From the NCBI GenBank assembly GCA_029719485.1, contig CP120722.1:1116001-1180000 (forward strand): DNA of 64,000 bases, written 5' to 3'. The translations under genes and the position numbers were made by a program. Shown here piece after piece: positions 1 through 8,479 of this stretch. The notes under the pieces are model-generated. The model ran no database searches. It worked only from the letters and a program-made list of their open reading frames with translations, and was not told the origin of the DNA. The DNA comes from Kiritimatiellota bacterium B12222. GTDB taxonomy: Bacteria; Verrucomicrobiota; Kiritimatiellia; SS1-B-03-39; UBA6053. Numbering within the stretch: the stretch's first letter is position 1; each line of letters opens with the position of its first letter.

Positions 1-579
1 TTCCGGATTGGTAACCCCTAGGTCGGTGGCGAAATCATGTTTTCGACAATGGTCGATGCGCTGTTGGATGTCATGTATCTGCGCGTCACTCAGTGAAGGG
101 TGTTCGTGGATGATGCGGTGTATTTCGAGGATTGGGGTTTTGCGCAACAGAACCGCGCCGGCGGAGCCAATGGCAACGCAATCACGAATACCTACTTTGT
201 TGAGCATAGTGGGGGATTGTGCGCGTTCTTGTCTGGCCAGTATCAACCAATCATCGCCTTCGCGAATGGTGATTTTTACAGAGCAGTCCAAGGCTATTGC
301 CAGATCGGCGATGGGCTGATTTGAAACGGCAAAAAACCGGGCCATGTCTGAGGCGAGTCCGCCCAGGCGTGACAGACCAAAACTTAATCGGTAATCTCCC
401 ACCGGATCACGTAGCAACCAATTGGCGTCGGCAAGGGTATTGAGGATGCGATAGCAAGTGGCCGGCGGAATATCCAAATCCATTGAAAGTTGTTTGGCGC
501 TGGCCTGGCCGCGTTGGGTCAGGGCTTCGAGCACCTGCAGGGTACGATTTAAGATGGGGATTCGTTGATGAGAGGGCAT
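1..579 (-). CDS. IclR-family transcriptional regulator (C-terminus cut by window edge)
   Basis: Reading the minus strand from the ATG at 579 gives 193 codons open to the window edge, so the C-terminus is missing. The N-terminal part (about residues 8-65) reads as an IclR winged helix-turn-helix, with ILNRTLQVLEAL, then KQLSMDLDIPPATCYRIL, then DYRLSFGLSRLG. The following part (DCSVKITIREGDDWLILAR) matches the start of the IclR effector domain. IclR proteins bind DNA as dimers and usually control a neighbouring catabolic operon in response to a small acid or aromatic. It is divergent from the dehydratase/xylanase/SDR genes, with a 173-bp shared control region holding an inverted repeat, so it probably regulates them. 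The ligand cannot be read from the sequence. Confidence 0.88.
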   Translation of the reverse strand, partial: MPSHQRIPILNRTLQVLEALTQRGQASAKQLSMDLDIPPATCYRILNTLADANWLLRDPVGDYRLSFGLSRLGGLASDMARFFAVSNQPIADLAIALDCSVKITIREGDDWLILARQERAQSPTMLNKVGIRDCVAIGSAGAVLLRKTPILEIHRIIHEHPSLSDAQIHDIQQRIDHCRKHDFATDLGVTNPE

Positions 580-680
580 AGTACTACAAAATTCATACCA
601 TATGACCTGTGGGGGTAAAGCGGAATACGCATTTTGGGCAGGATTATCAAATGAGAGAATCCACTTTGTTGACCTACGAA

Positions 681-694
681 ATGCCAAGGGGCAT
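681..694. promoter_or_regulatory. Candidate operator in the divergent iclR/dehydratase promoter region
   Basis: ATGCC-aagg-GGCAT is a perfect 5-bp inverted repeat with a 4-bp spacer. It sits between a possible -35 (TTGACC, 669-674) and overlaps a possible -10 (CATAGT, 692-697; spacer 17) reading toward the dehydratase gene. A second, weaker repeat (GGAG-N8-CTCC) lies at about 709-724. IclR-family operators are short imperfect palindromes near the promoter, so the first repeat is a reasonable regulator site. This is inference from position and symmetry only. Confidence 0.35.
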
Positions 695-752
695 AGTCAC
701 TTTTTTCCGGAGTATATTTGCTCCATTCAACGTTCCAACAGGATATGCTTAG

Positions 753-1943
753 ATGAAAATTATTGATATGAAAGTCCGCTGCGTGGCGATCCCACTCAAT
801 GCGCAACTCCGCCACAACACAGGGGTTCACCCGGGGTATTTTCTTCGTACGGTTTTGGAGTTGATCACAGATGAAGGCGTTATTGGTCTGGGTGAAATTG
901 GTGGGGGGGATCAACGCGGGGCATTGACCAAATTAAAACCCCGTATTGTGGGTTTAGATCCCTTTCATATTGAAACCATTAAACTGAAGGTCTTGCGCAG
1001 TATTTATTATTTGTCCAATTCCCGTCTTTACGGTGCGATTGAAATGGCGTGTTTGGATATTCAAGGGAAAGTGTTGGGTCGTCCGGTTTCAGATTTGATC
1101 GGCGGATCGGTCCGGGATAAAATCCCGATGATTGCGTATCTGTTTTGGCGTTATGATCGTCCGGGTGGTGGCGATGATCAATGTGCAGAGGACATGGCTG
1201 ACCTTTGTCAGGAACTGCATGAAGATCTGGGAGTGAACAGTATGAAACTCAAGGCTGGGGTGATGGATCCGATGGAGGAAGCGCGGGTGCTTGAATTGTG
1301 TCGGGAACGTTTTGGACCCGAGTTTGGTTTACGCATTGATCCGAATGGTACCTGGTCTGTGCAGACGGCTTGTCGGGTGGGGCGTCGCCTCGAAGATTTG
1401 GATATTGAATATTTTGAGGATCCTGCCTGGGGCTTGGAAGGCAACGCCGCTGTACGTAAAGCGGTGCGCATTCCCATTGCCACCAATATGTATCCAAACA
1501 AATTCGATGATCTTGGCCCTGCCATCCAATTGGGCGCGGTGGATATTGTCCTGACGGATCTGCATTATTGGGAAGGACCACGCGGGGTGAAAGATCTAAC
1601 CGCGATTTGCCGTACCTTTAATATGGGGGTGGCGATGCACAGTGGCGCGGAATTCGGTATTGAATTGGCTGCGATGTTGCACACCGCCTCGACGATTCCT
1701 GAAATGCACGCTGCCGGTGATGCGCATTATCATTATCTGGAAGATGACATCATTGAAGGGGGGTTGATGCCGTATAAAGACGGTTGCATCGAGGTGCCGA
1801 AAGGTCCCGGATTGGGTGTGACGCTTGATGAAGAAAAGATGGAGAAATATGAACGTTATTACGAAGAGAAGGGTGACTATTATGCCCGTTTCCATCAAGA
1901 TCCGCGTCGCCCTGATTGGTTCCCTGTTGTGGGCGGTCGTTAA
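753..1943 (+). CDS. Enolase-superfamily sugar-acid dehydratase, glucarate dehydratase-like
   Basis: A 396-residue member of the mandelate racemase/muconate lactonizing group. The barrel shows a KxK motif (K165, K167 in SMKLKAG), metal-ligand candidates D196 (RIDPNG), E222 (YFEDP) and N245 (IATNM), and a D269 (LTDLHYW)/H296 (MHSGAEFG) pair. The ATNM asparagine ligand together with the spaced Asp/His pair is the pattern of glucarate dehydratases rather than of mandelate racemase or galactonate dehydratase. The expected chemistry is proton abstraction alpha to a carboxylate and loss of water to give a keto-deoxy sugar acid. It leads a gene set with a xylanase and an SDR under a divergent IclR regulator. 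The exact substrate is uncertain; many family members are misannotated. Confidence 0.85.
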   Translation: MKIIDMKVRCVAIPLNAQLRHNTGVHPGYFLRTVLELITDEGVIGLGEIGGGDQRGALTKLKPRIVGLDPFHIETIKLKVLRSIYYLSNSRLYGAIEMACLDIQGKVLGRPVSDLIGGSVRDKIPMIAYLFWRYDRPGGGDDQCAEDMADLCQELHEDLGVNSMKLKAGVMDPMEEARVLELCRERFGPEFGLRIDPNGTWSVQTACRVGRRLEDLDIEYFEDPAWGLEGNAAVRKAVRIPIATNMYPNKFDDLGPAIQLGAVDIVLTDLHYWEGPRGVKDLTAICRTFNMGVAMHSGAEFGIELAAMLHTASTIPEMHAAGDAHYHYLEDDIIEGGLMPYKDGCIEVPKGPGLGVTLDEEKMEKYERYYEEKGDYYARFHQDPRRPDWFPVVGGR

Positions 1944-1970
1944 TTTTCCACTGTAAATCCACATAAAAAC

Positions 1971-3308
1971 ATGAATGACGTTCCAAAAGCAGATCGTGAA
2001 ATTGTTACTGAAAATCTCTTCCGCCCGGATGCAGAAATAGAGCATCGGATTCAAAGCGACACGGAGCGTCACCGCAAGGGCTTTGCCCGGGTGGTGGTGC
2101 AGGATGTCGATGGAAAACCGGTGGAGAATGCCCGCATCGAAATTAAACAACGTTCGCACGCGTTTAAATTCGGATGTAACCTGTTCTTACTGGATCAGTT
2201 TGAAGACTCTGCGCACAACCTCGCATATGAAGAGGCTTTTGCGAAAGTGTTTAATCAGGCGATCATCCCGTTTTACTGGTCTGATTTGGAGCCGACGCAA
2301 GGAAATGTTCGTTTTGCGAAAGACAGTGAGCCGATTTATCGTCGCCCGCCGCCTGACCGCTGTTTGGAATTCTGTCAAGACAGAGGGATTGCCCCAAAGG
2401 GGCATCCCTTGTTATGGCAATGTTTTTGGCCGGAGTGGTTGTCGAAAGACCCTGCCGAGCTTCGTCGGGCGATCGAAAAGCGATTTCAGGAAATTTCCGA
2501 GCGCTACGGTGATGTGATTCCCACCTTTGATGTGTGCAATGAAGCGCTGTCTATTGGGAATGATCATCCCTTGCATGAGTTGGGTAATCATGTGGAATAC
2601 GCCTTTGAATTGGCGGAAAAGTACTTACCTTCCAGTACAACCTTGGTTTACAATGAGACGACTGCAGGAAGTTTTTTAGGGTATCGTGGTGCATACACGC
2701 CGATGTATATGTTGTGTAAGGCATTGGCTGAAACCCGTTCGCTGGGAGCGGTGGGGCTGCAGTTTCATTTATTTGATACCCAGGTCGACCAAGTGGAAGA
2801 TTACCGGAAAGAACTCCTGAATCCGGTAAATATTTTTAGGTTTTTGGATCTGTATGCAAATCTGGGACGGCCCCTGAAAATATCAGAAGTCACGATACCC
2901 GGTTACAGCCTGGTGGATGAAGGTGAGCAATTTCAAGCAGATGTGATGGAAAAACTATATCGGATGTGGTTTAGTCATCCGGCTATGAACGAAATTGATT
3001 ATTGGAATCTGGTAGATGGCACGGCTGCATTTGCGCCTCGCAATACCTTTGAAGGAGAAAACTTCTTTAAAGGTGGTTTGGTGGATTACGATATAACGCC
3101 CAAGGCCAGTTATAAAGTACTGGATCAGCTCATCAACGAAGAGTGGCGGACGCAAGTGACTTTAGAACTTTCAGGTGGCAAAACGTCGCAGTTTCACGGA
3201 TATTACGGAGGCTATGACGCGGTGATCCATCATGCCGGTGGTGTCTCACAGGTTTCGTTCCAGCATGAAAAAGTTTTGAATCATGAAATCACCCTCACTG
3301 TGAAGTAA
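1971..3308 (+). CDS. GH10 endo-1,4-beta-xylanase-like glycoside hydrolase, no signal peptide
   Basis: A 445-residue GH10 enzyme. E191 in FDVCNEAL is the expected acid/base and E306 in LKISEVTIP the expected nucleophile; H145 in KGHPLLW and W103 in FYWSDLEP are typical GH10 active-site positions. Residues 35-70 (an Arg-rich start, then VVVQDVDGKPVENARIEI) look like a small beta domain ahead of the barrel. No signal peptide or lipobox is visible, so it probably acts in the cytoplasm on imported xylo-oligosaccharides rather than on polymer. It starts 27 bp after the dehydratase gene and ends 2 bp before the SDR gene, so the three are very likely one operon. A role in releasing uronic or aldonic acid-linked sugars for the dehydratase is inference. 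Confidence 0.87.
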   Translation: MNDVPKADREIVTENLFRPDAEIEHRIQSDTERHRKGFARVVVQDVDGKPVENARIEIKQRSHAFKFGCNLFLLDQFEDSAHNLAYEEAFAKVFNQAIIPFYWSDLEPTQGNVRFAKDSEPIYRRPPPDRCLEFCQDRGIAPKGHPLLWQCFWPEWLSKDPAELRRAIEKRFQEISERYGDVIPTFDVCNEALSIGNDHPLHELGNHVEYAFELAEKYLPSSTTLVYNETTAGSFLGYRGAYTPMYMLCKALAETRSLGAVGLQFHLFDTQVDQVEDYRKELLNPVNIFRFLDLYANLGRPLKISEVTIPGYSLVDEGEQFQADVMEKLYRMWFSHPAMNEIDYWNLVDGTAAFAPRNTFEGENFFKGGLVDYDITPKASYKVLDQLINEEWRTQVTLELSGGKTSQFHGYYGGYDAVIHHAGGVSQVSFQHEKVLNHEITLTVK

Positions 3309-3310
3309 AT

Positions 3311-4084
3311 ATGTTAAATTTAGATAAAGAATTGAAAGGGAAGTCTGCATTGGTCACGGGTTCCAGTCGCGGCATTGGAGCGGCGATGGTTAAAGCGCTG
3401 GCAATGGCTGGCGCCAATGTGGCGGTACATTCCGTGGGGCCGTCTGAAGCTGGTGAGGCGGTGCGGAAAGAATGTGCGTCTCTGGGCGTGAAGACCTGTT
3501 CGCTACATGGTGATTTGGGTGAAAAGGATGTGCCAACGCAGCTGCTTGACGCTTGTGCGGAGGCTTTGGGGGCTGTGGATATTCTGGTGTTGAATGCCTC
3601 TATACAATTTCGCAGGGAATGGTGTGACTGGCATACCGAAGAAGCTGAAACCATGCTTCGGGTCAATGTCCGTGCTTCAGCCGAGATGATGACCCAGGTG
3701 TTGCCTCAGATGCAAAAAGCAGGTTGGGGTCGGGTGGTTACCATTGGTAGCGTACAACAAAATGTGCCGAATCCTGCGATGGCCGTATATGCGGCGACCA
3801 AATGTGCGCAATTGAGTATGGCCAAAAGTTTTGCGCTTCAGGTGGCGGCGGATGGAGTGACCATCAACAATTTAGCCCCAGGTGTGATCCAAACCGACCG
3901 TAATGTAGAGGCCTTGGCGGATGAAAGTTACCGGCAAAAAATTGCAGGGCTGATTCCGTCCCGCAGTTTTGGCATACCCGAGGATTGTACGGGTGCCTTG
4001 TTGATGCTTTGTTCCGAAGCTGGACGCTATATCACGGGAGCAGACATTGCAATTGATGGCGGTATGGGGCTCGGGTCGCACTGA
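3311..4084 (+). CDS. Short-chain dehydrogenase/reductase (SDR)
   Basis: A 257-residue classical SDR. The Rossmann motif TGSSRGIG is at residues 16-23, the NAS motif at about 96-98, and the catalytic residues are S147, Y160 and K164 (YAATK). The C-terminal ITGADIAIDGG is the usual family end. These enzymes oxidise or reduce a hydroxyl/keto group with NAD(P); here the substrate is probably a sugar or sugar acid made by the upstream enzymes. The ATG lies 2 bp after the xylanase stop, indicating an operon. The fold is certain, the substrate unknown. Confidence 0.85.
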   Translation: MLNLDKELKGKSALVTGSSRGIGAAMVKALAMAGANVAVHSVGPSEAGEAVRKECASLGVKTCSLHGDLGEKDVPTQLLDACAEALGAVDILVLNASIQFRREWCDWHTEEAETMLRVNVRASAEMMTQVLPQMQKAGWGRVVTIGSVQQNVPNPAMAVYAATKCAQLSMAKSFALQVAADGVTINNLAPGVIQTDRNVEALADESYRQKIAGLIPSRSFGIPEDCTGALLMLCSEAGRYITGADIAIDGGMGLGSH

Positions 4085-4219
4085 TGTAAGGGCATGGTGG
4101 GGGAGGATGGTGATTGGGGACGAGAAGAATAAATGATCAAAACTGTGAATTTTGTGTGCACGGATGATTGTTCATAAATGTTGCATAGAAGACAAATTTC
4201 TAATTTTGCAGAATATCTC

Positions 4220-4247
4220 TTGTCATAAGTGTAATAACGGGTAAAAT
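4220..4247 (+). promoter_or_regulatory. Possible sigma70-type promoter for the pseudopilin operon
   Basis: TTGTCA (4220-4225), a 16-bp spacer and TAAAAT (4242-4247) lie in the 225-bp AT-rich gap before the first pseudopilin gene. The match to the consensus is good but not perfect, and the distance to the ATG (about 60 bp) is plausible. No operator is evident. Confidence 0.3.
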
Positions 4248-4309
4248 GTAATCGTTATCACTGTCTCATGTTCTATTTAAATACAAATAGTTCGGCTAAG
4301 AAGTAAACC

Positions 4310-4798
4310 ATGCATGGCCATAAATTATTTTTAAAAATACCCCTAATATTAGGGGGTTGCGCTCCTCGAAATAGGAAGGCGCAAGGTTTTACGTTGATTG
4401 AGGTGGTGATTTCGAGCGCATTGCTCGCTTTGATCCTCTTATCGGCATTGGCTTTGTTGGTTCAGGTAACCCGAACCAGTCAATTGGTGCGTCGGCGATC
4501 TGACGCAACGTCCATCGCATGGAGTCGGATTGAACGGGTGCGAAATTTACAATTTGATGAAATGGATGAATTGATCGAAGACGGGAATGGCACGCGCGTG
4601 AATGAAGCTGGCCTTTCGGACGAAGAGGGGTTGTTTTTAAGAAAAACAATTATCAATACGGAAACCAATGCGTTGATTGTTAAAAATATTCGAATTGAGG
4701 TGTTGACCCAGGGGATTGTTTCGGGGGAATTTGATGGAGAGCCTGAAGTTTTGGAAACCATTATCTCTGATGTGCCGAAATCGGAAGGAGTCGAATAA
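4310..4798 (+). CDS. Type IV/type II minor pseudopilin, PilV/GspI-like
   Basis: A 162-residue protein with a class III prepilin leader. A basic, Gly-ending leader (to QG, about residue 26) precedes FTLIEVVISSALLALILLSA, with Glu at +5 of the mature protein, the hallmark of PilD-processed pilins. The short globular part contains WSRIERVRNL, resembling PilV/GspI minor pilins. It is the first gene of a run of pilin-like and PilN/O-like genes; the next start codon lies 1 bp beyond its stop, indicating coupling. It would sit in the inner membrane and be incorporated into the tip of a pilus or pseudopilus. Confidence 0.8.
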   Translation: MHGHKLFLKIPLILGGCAPRNRKAQGFTLIEVVISSALLALILLSALALLVQVTRTSQLVRRRSDATSIAWSRIERVRNLQFDEMDELIEDGNGTRVNEAGLSDEEGLFLRKTIINTETNALIVKNIRIEVLTQGIVSGEFDGEPEVLETIISDVPKSEGVE

Positions 4799-4799
4799 G

Positions 4800-6893
4800 A
4801 TGATCTTACGGAAAATGAGATTTAAACGAACCTCTTTGCAGGGGTTTACTTTAATCGAATTGATGATTACGATGTCGATCTTCAGCTTAGTGGTTACAGG
4901 TGTATTGTTGGGATGGGCCAATATTTTGCGGCGAGAGCACGTCTTATCGAATCGGATGGCCATGATTTCGGATGGGCAGCGTTTGGCGTCCTTTTTGCGG
5001 AAGACCACCCGATTGAGCCGCATCAATGAAATGGTGATGTACCCGCAAGAGTCTCCTCACATTGCCATTAGTTACCCTATTCCCGAGGGGCAATTTGATT
5101 CAGAGAATGAGTATATATTAGAGGATGGCACTTTGGTGTGGGGGCATACGTTGATTGTGCATGCATGGCCGGCCGATGATCCTCAAGAGCTACGATTAAC
5201 AAGTTTCAGCCCAAGGGATACCACCTTATCTGCACTTGAACGTGAGCAACAGCTAGAAGATGTTACCTTAAACGGGAGCGGGGCGAACACCTTTAATGGA
5301 CAGAACAGTGACACGCGCACTTTGGCGAAACTTCAGCCTGAATTTAGTTTTCGTCCGGATGGAGGGACTTACAATTTTTATAGTGCGACCTCGATGAGGG
5401 ATAAAAATGTGGTGATGGGGGGTGTGAGATTGCAGCCGGGCACTAATACCATTACCTTTCGGGCAAAAAGTAAGAGTTCGGGGAGCACGGGATTTGGGAT
5501 GAAAATTGATAAATTGTACATTTCTCCCGCAGGTCTTGCGATTGAAGGTGAAAGTTTATTGCCTGTAACTGCTCAATCTGGCGCGACTGCGGTTGCAGAG
5601 GAAAATTTGTTGGGGAGTTGGAGTGATCGAAAAGTATTGGGTTTTCCCGCGAACAGTGCGGGTGCTGAATTTGAAGTTACTTTTTTTAATGATACCTGGC
5701 ATGAAACCTTGTTTTTAGGTGGGGGAAATGAGTTGGAGAATTGCGTCACCGGCATGAATCGTGAAACCGGAAGTGTAGGGACTTATTTAAGCCCTGCGGG
5801 TCGTGAGGATGCATGGATGGGGAATATGCAAGTGGGTGCCGAAGGGAGCGGTTTAGATACGGATCTCGCGCATGGCGCACAGGTACGGGTTGTGGTAAAG
5901 GGAAGTGAGTTGGGGACCGGTGGCTTTATTTTAAGTGGAGGTGATGGGGTTACGGTGAAATTTAGAGCATCGGATGTTAGCTCCAAATCTATGCGCATCA
6001 AGCGGGCTTTTATTGCGGAAGCTGCTAATCAACTGAATCCGGGGCCTGATATCGATGTGGAAACTTTGGAACCTTTGAAGTTTGGCACTGCGGGTAGTTC
6101 ACAGAATGGAATTCATATAGGTTCTGGTAATATTGCTGAAACGGTTCCTGCGGACTTTCCTCTCGACCCGGAAAAGAGTTACGTGATTTCCTATTGGATA
6201 AATAATAATAACCCTGATCAAGGGAATCCATGGCACTTTCGCTCTGAGGCTGTAGGAGAAGTTAGTCCCACATATACTTATTTATTGCCCGAAAGTACGT
6301 CACCTACATTGAATGATTTGAGAAGTGCCACCTGGAGTTCTAAGTCGAATTTGCAGTTGATTCCGGGTATTTTAGGAGTTGAATCTATCAGCACTACTTA
6401 TGTAAATGAAGGCGTGTTTACTTCTAGGATCGTGGATACCACTCTCTCGGCACCCACCTATCATGACATCGATTGGGAGGGAGATTTTCCAGAGGGAACC
6501 TCAGTGGCTTTTCAGATCCGCACCGGAAATGAAGCAGATTTAAGTGATGCTTCAGAATGGGAGGATGTGACAGAGATGTATAGTCCCAGTATGCTTAATC
6601 TTTCGCAGAAACGCTATGTTCAGGTACGGATCACCTTGCTGCGAAATCGCACTACAGATGAAATTCCTACCTTAAACAATTTTACCTTACGTTGGGTGGG
6701 AAAGCCCTCTTACGTTGATTTTGGTGGCGACTTCCAGAAATTCTCTTCAGGGGGAACCTATGAATTTTTTGTGAATGACGTGGCGCCCATTTCGACGCTC
6801 CGTTCAGAATTAAGACTAACAAGTGCTGGCAAAACGGAAAATGATTTGGCCGACTCTTGGAAACTCACTGTAGAAACGACACCTCGGAATTAA
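4800..6893 (+). CDS. Very large PilW/GspJ-like pseudopilin
   Basis: The start at 4800 is chosen because GGAAGGAG lies just upstream and the previous stop ends at 4798; the ORF is open further upstream, but that part overlaps the previous gene. The product is 697 residues. A prepilin motif (LQGFTLIELMITMSIFSLVVTG) begins at about residue 16, with Glu at +5. The rest (about 650 residues) is a Ser/Thr/Gly/Asn-rich, probably all-beta ectodomain, containing segments such as TFRAKSKSSGSTGFGMKIDK and a C-terminal jelly-roll-like part (VQVRITLLRNRTTDEIPTL). PilW/GspJ proteins are usually 200-350 residues, so this one carries a large extra ectodomain, perhaps a tip adhesin. Confidence 0.78.
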   Translation: MILRKMRFKRTSLQGFTLIELMITMSIFSLVVTGVLLGWANILRREHVLSNRMAMISDGQRLASFLRKTTRLSRINEMVMYPQESPHIAISYPIPEGQFDSENEYILEDGTLVWGHTLIVHAWPADDPQELRLTSFSPRDTTLSALEREQQLEDVTLNGSGANTFNGQNSDTRTLAKLQPEFSFRPDGGTYNFYSATSMRDKNVVMGGVRLQPGTNTITFRAKSKSSGSTGFGMKIDKLYISPAGLAIEGESLLPVTAQSGATAVAEENLLGSWSDRKVLGFPANSAGAEFEVTFFNDTWHETLFLGGGNELENCVTGMNRETGSVGTYLSPAGREDAWMGNMQVGAEGSGLDTDLAHGAQVRVVVKGSELGTGGFILSGGDGVTVKFRASDVSSKSMRIKRAFIAEAANQLNPGPDIDVETLEPLKFGTAGSSQNGIHIGSGNIAETVPADFPLDPEKSYVISYWINNNNPDQGNPWHFRSEAVGEVSPTYTYLLPESTSPTLNDLRSATWSSKSNLQLIPGILGVESISTTYVNEGVFTSRIVDTTLSAPTYHDIDWEGDFPEGTSVAFQIRTGNEADLSDASEWEDVTEMYSPSMLNLSQKRYVQVRITLLRNRTTDEIPTLNNFTLRWVGKPSYVDFGGDFQKFSSGGTYEFFVNDVAPISTLRSELRLTSAGKTENDLADSWKLTVETTPRN

Positions 6894-6936
6894 CTTTAAC
6901 TTTGACCCATCCCTTACCTCCACGCATAATAATACT

Positions 6937-8403
6937 ATGAAAACATTATCCATATTATATCGTTTCTTCTCAACCACGGTGGGGTCCTCTCTGCAAAAGG
7001 AGGGCTCAAAAAACGGAAGTAGCTTGATGATGGTCATGTTGTTGGTCATGGTCTCCGGCATTATGCTCGGTTCGTTATATGTGGGAAGTAGCCAGCGAAC
7101 ATTTACGTTGAATAGAGAAACTGGACGGTTGAAGGCCTTAACCATTGCTGAAGCGGGATTGGGAGATGCCTTTAGTTTTTTGGCCGAAGATATTAGCCGG
7201 GTTTCTTTGGATCCTGTCGTTTCAAATGATGATTTTTCGAATGGCTCTTATGTTGTACGTGCTTCTGTGCCGGAAGGTGCAAATGATGGGGTGGTGTTAT
7301 TGACGGCTACCGGCACCTATCGCGGGCAAACTGTTCAATCCATGGCCACAGTATTGCTTGAAAGTGGTACGGTTGTCGAGACGGGAGAAACGCCAGTTCT
7401 TCCGTTGGGACCCTTTGGCTCTGCAGGGTTACTTGCGGGAGCAGATATTGTTTTCTCAGGTGGGGTTCGTGTGAATTTAAAGGGAGAAGGTGCACATGCC
7501 AATGGAAATATTGACATGTCAGGCGGCCCCTCCTTTTATGCTGGATATATGTCTACAAAAGGTTCCATTAAAATAAGTGGTAATCCAACCGTAAATCTAA
7601 GTGGGACTCCTCAAATAACCCTGGATGGAGGTGCTAATCGTTTTCATGCGGATGGACCTATTTCTATTTTGGTAGGGAATATCGAAACTGGTAACATTTC
7701 GTCCTCCACATCCATTGAGACCAGCTGGAGCTCTATCGAAGAAAATTTAATTGCACCGAATCTGATCTTCCCCTCTTGGAAGGTTCCTCAGAATAAATCG
7801 ACACAAGCCGTTGAAAATGTACCTTCATTGGTTTTACCCTTTTTAGATGTTGAAGCTTTTAAATCTTATGCGGAAAGTAACGGCACCTATTTTGTTGGCA
7901 GCCAGAGTATTGGCCGCAGTTGGTTGACCGCCGATATTCTTCGTCGAACGGGTGTAAATGTTACAAATAACGAAACACATTATGCACCAGATGGTGGGGT
8001 GTTATTTGTGGACGGTGATGTTACTGTAACCTCAGATATGGACTTTGAAGGGGTGATTGTGGCGACGGGGAATATTACCTTTAATGGAGCCGCTACATTT
8101 ACCAATCCAACTGATTTTCCTGCAATGGTTTCAGTAGACGGAAATATCAGTGTGGGAGCAGGAGCCAGTGGAGGGGTTGATGGTTGGGTTTATGCCATGA
8201 ATGGTAGTGTGTATTGTTCCGGAGGTGCAGGAGGATTGTCAGGAATTATTGCGGCCCAAGATATTCGAATAACCGGCGGGTATTCTTTTGGTGACGATAC
8301 CGTTTTAAATGAAATCACCTGGCCCGGTGCACCTAGTGGTGGAGGAGGCGAAAGTGAGAGCTCTGAGGGTGGCAGTTTACGTCTGCTTTCTTGGATTCGA
8401 TAA
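6937..8403 (+). CDS. PilX-like pilus assembly protein with Gly-rich beta domain
   Basis: A 488-residue protein. After a 28-residue basic start comes one hydrophobic helix (SSLMMVMLLVMVSGIMLGSL, about 28-48), then the TLNRETGRLKALTIAEAGL segment typical of PilX/GspK-like proteins. There is no classical GFTLIE prepilin site, as is usual for PilX-type proteins. The C-terminal half has repeated short beta motifs (GVLFVDGDVTVTSD, GNITFNGAATF, GSVYCSGGAGGLSGI, AAQDIRITGGYSFG), suggesting a right-handed beta-helix. It lies 43 bp after the PilW-like gene. Its role as a minor pilus component is inferred from position and N-terminus. Confidence 0.65.
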   Translation: MKTLSILYRFFSTTVGSSLQKEGSKNGSSLMMVMLLVMVSGIMLGSLYVGSSQRTFTLNRETGRLKALTIAEAGLGDAFSFLAEDISRVSLDPVVSNDDFSNGSYVVRASVPEGANDGVVLLTATGTYRGQTVQSMATVLLESGTVVETGETPVLPLGPFGSAGLLAGADIVFSGGVRVNLKGEGAHANGNIDMSGGPSFYAGYMSTKGSIKISGNPTVNLSGTPQITLDGGANRFHADGPISILVGNIETGNISSSTSIETSWSSIEENLIAPNLIFPSWKVPQNKSTQAVENVPSLVLPFLDVEAFKSYAESNGTYFVGSQSIGRSWLTADILRRTGVNVTNNETHYAPDGGVLFVDGDVTVTSDMDFEGVIVATGNITFNGAATFTNPTDFPAMVSVDGNISVGAGASGGVDGWVYAMNGSVYCSGGAGGLSGIIAAQDIRITGGYSFGDDTVLNEITWPGAPSGGGGESESSEGGSLRLLSWIR

Positions 8404-8479
8404 TGGTCAAGCCGTGGATGTGATGACCTGATGATGTGTTGTGTTTAGGGATTAGGATTCAAAAGATGCGTTCTAAAGA

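Noticed and set aside
549..914. Minus-strand frame of 121 codons between the regulator and the dehydratase
   Set aside because: It overlaps the start of the well-supported dehydratase gene and the promoter region and shows no family features.
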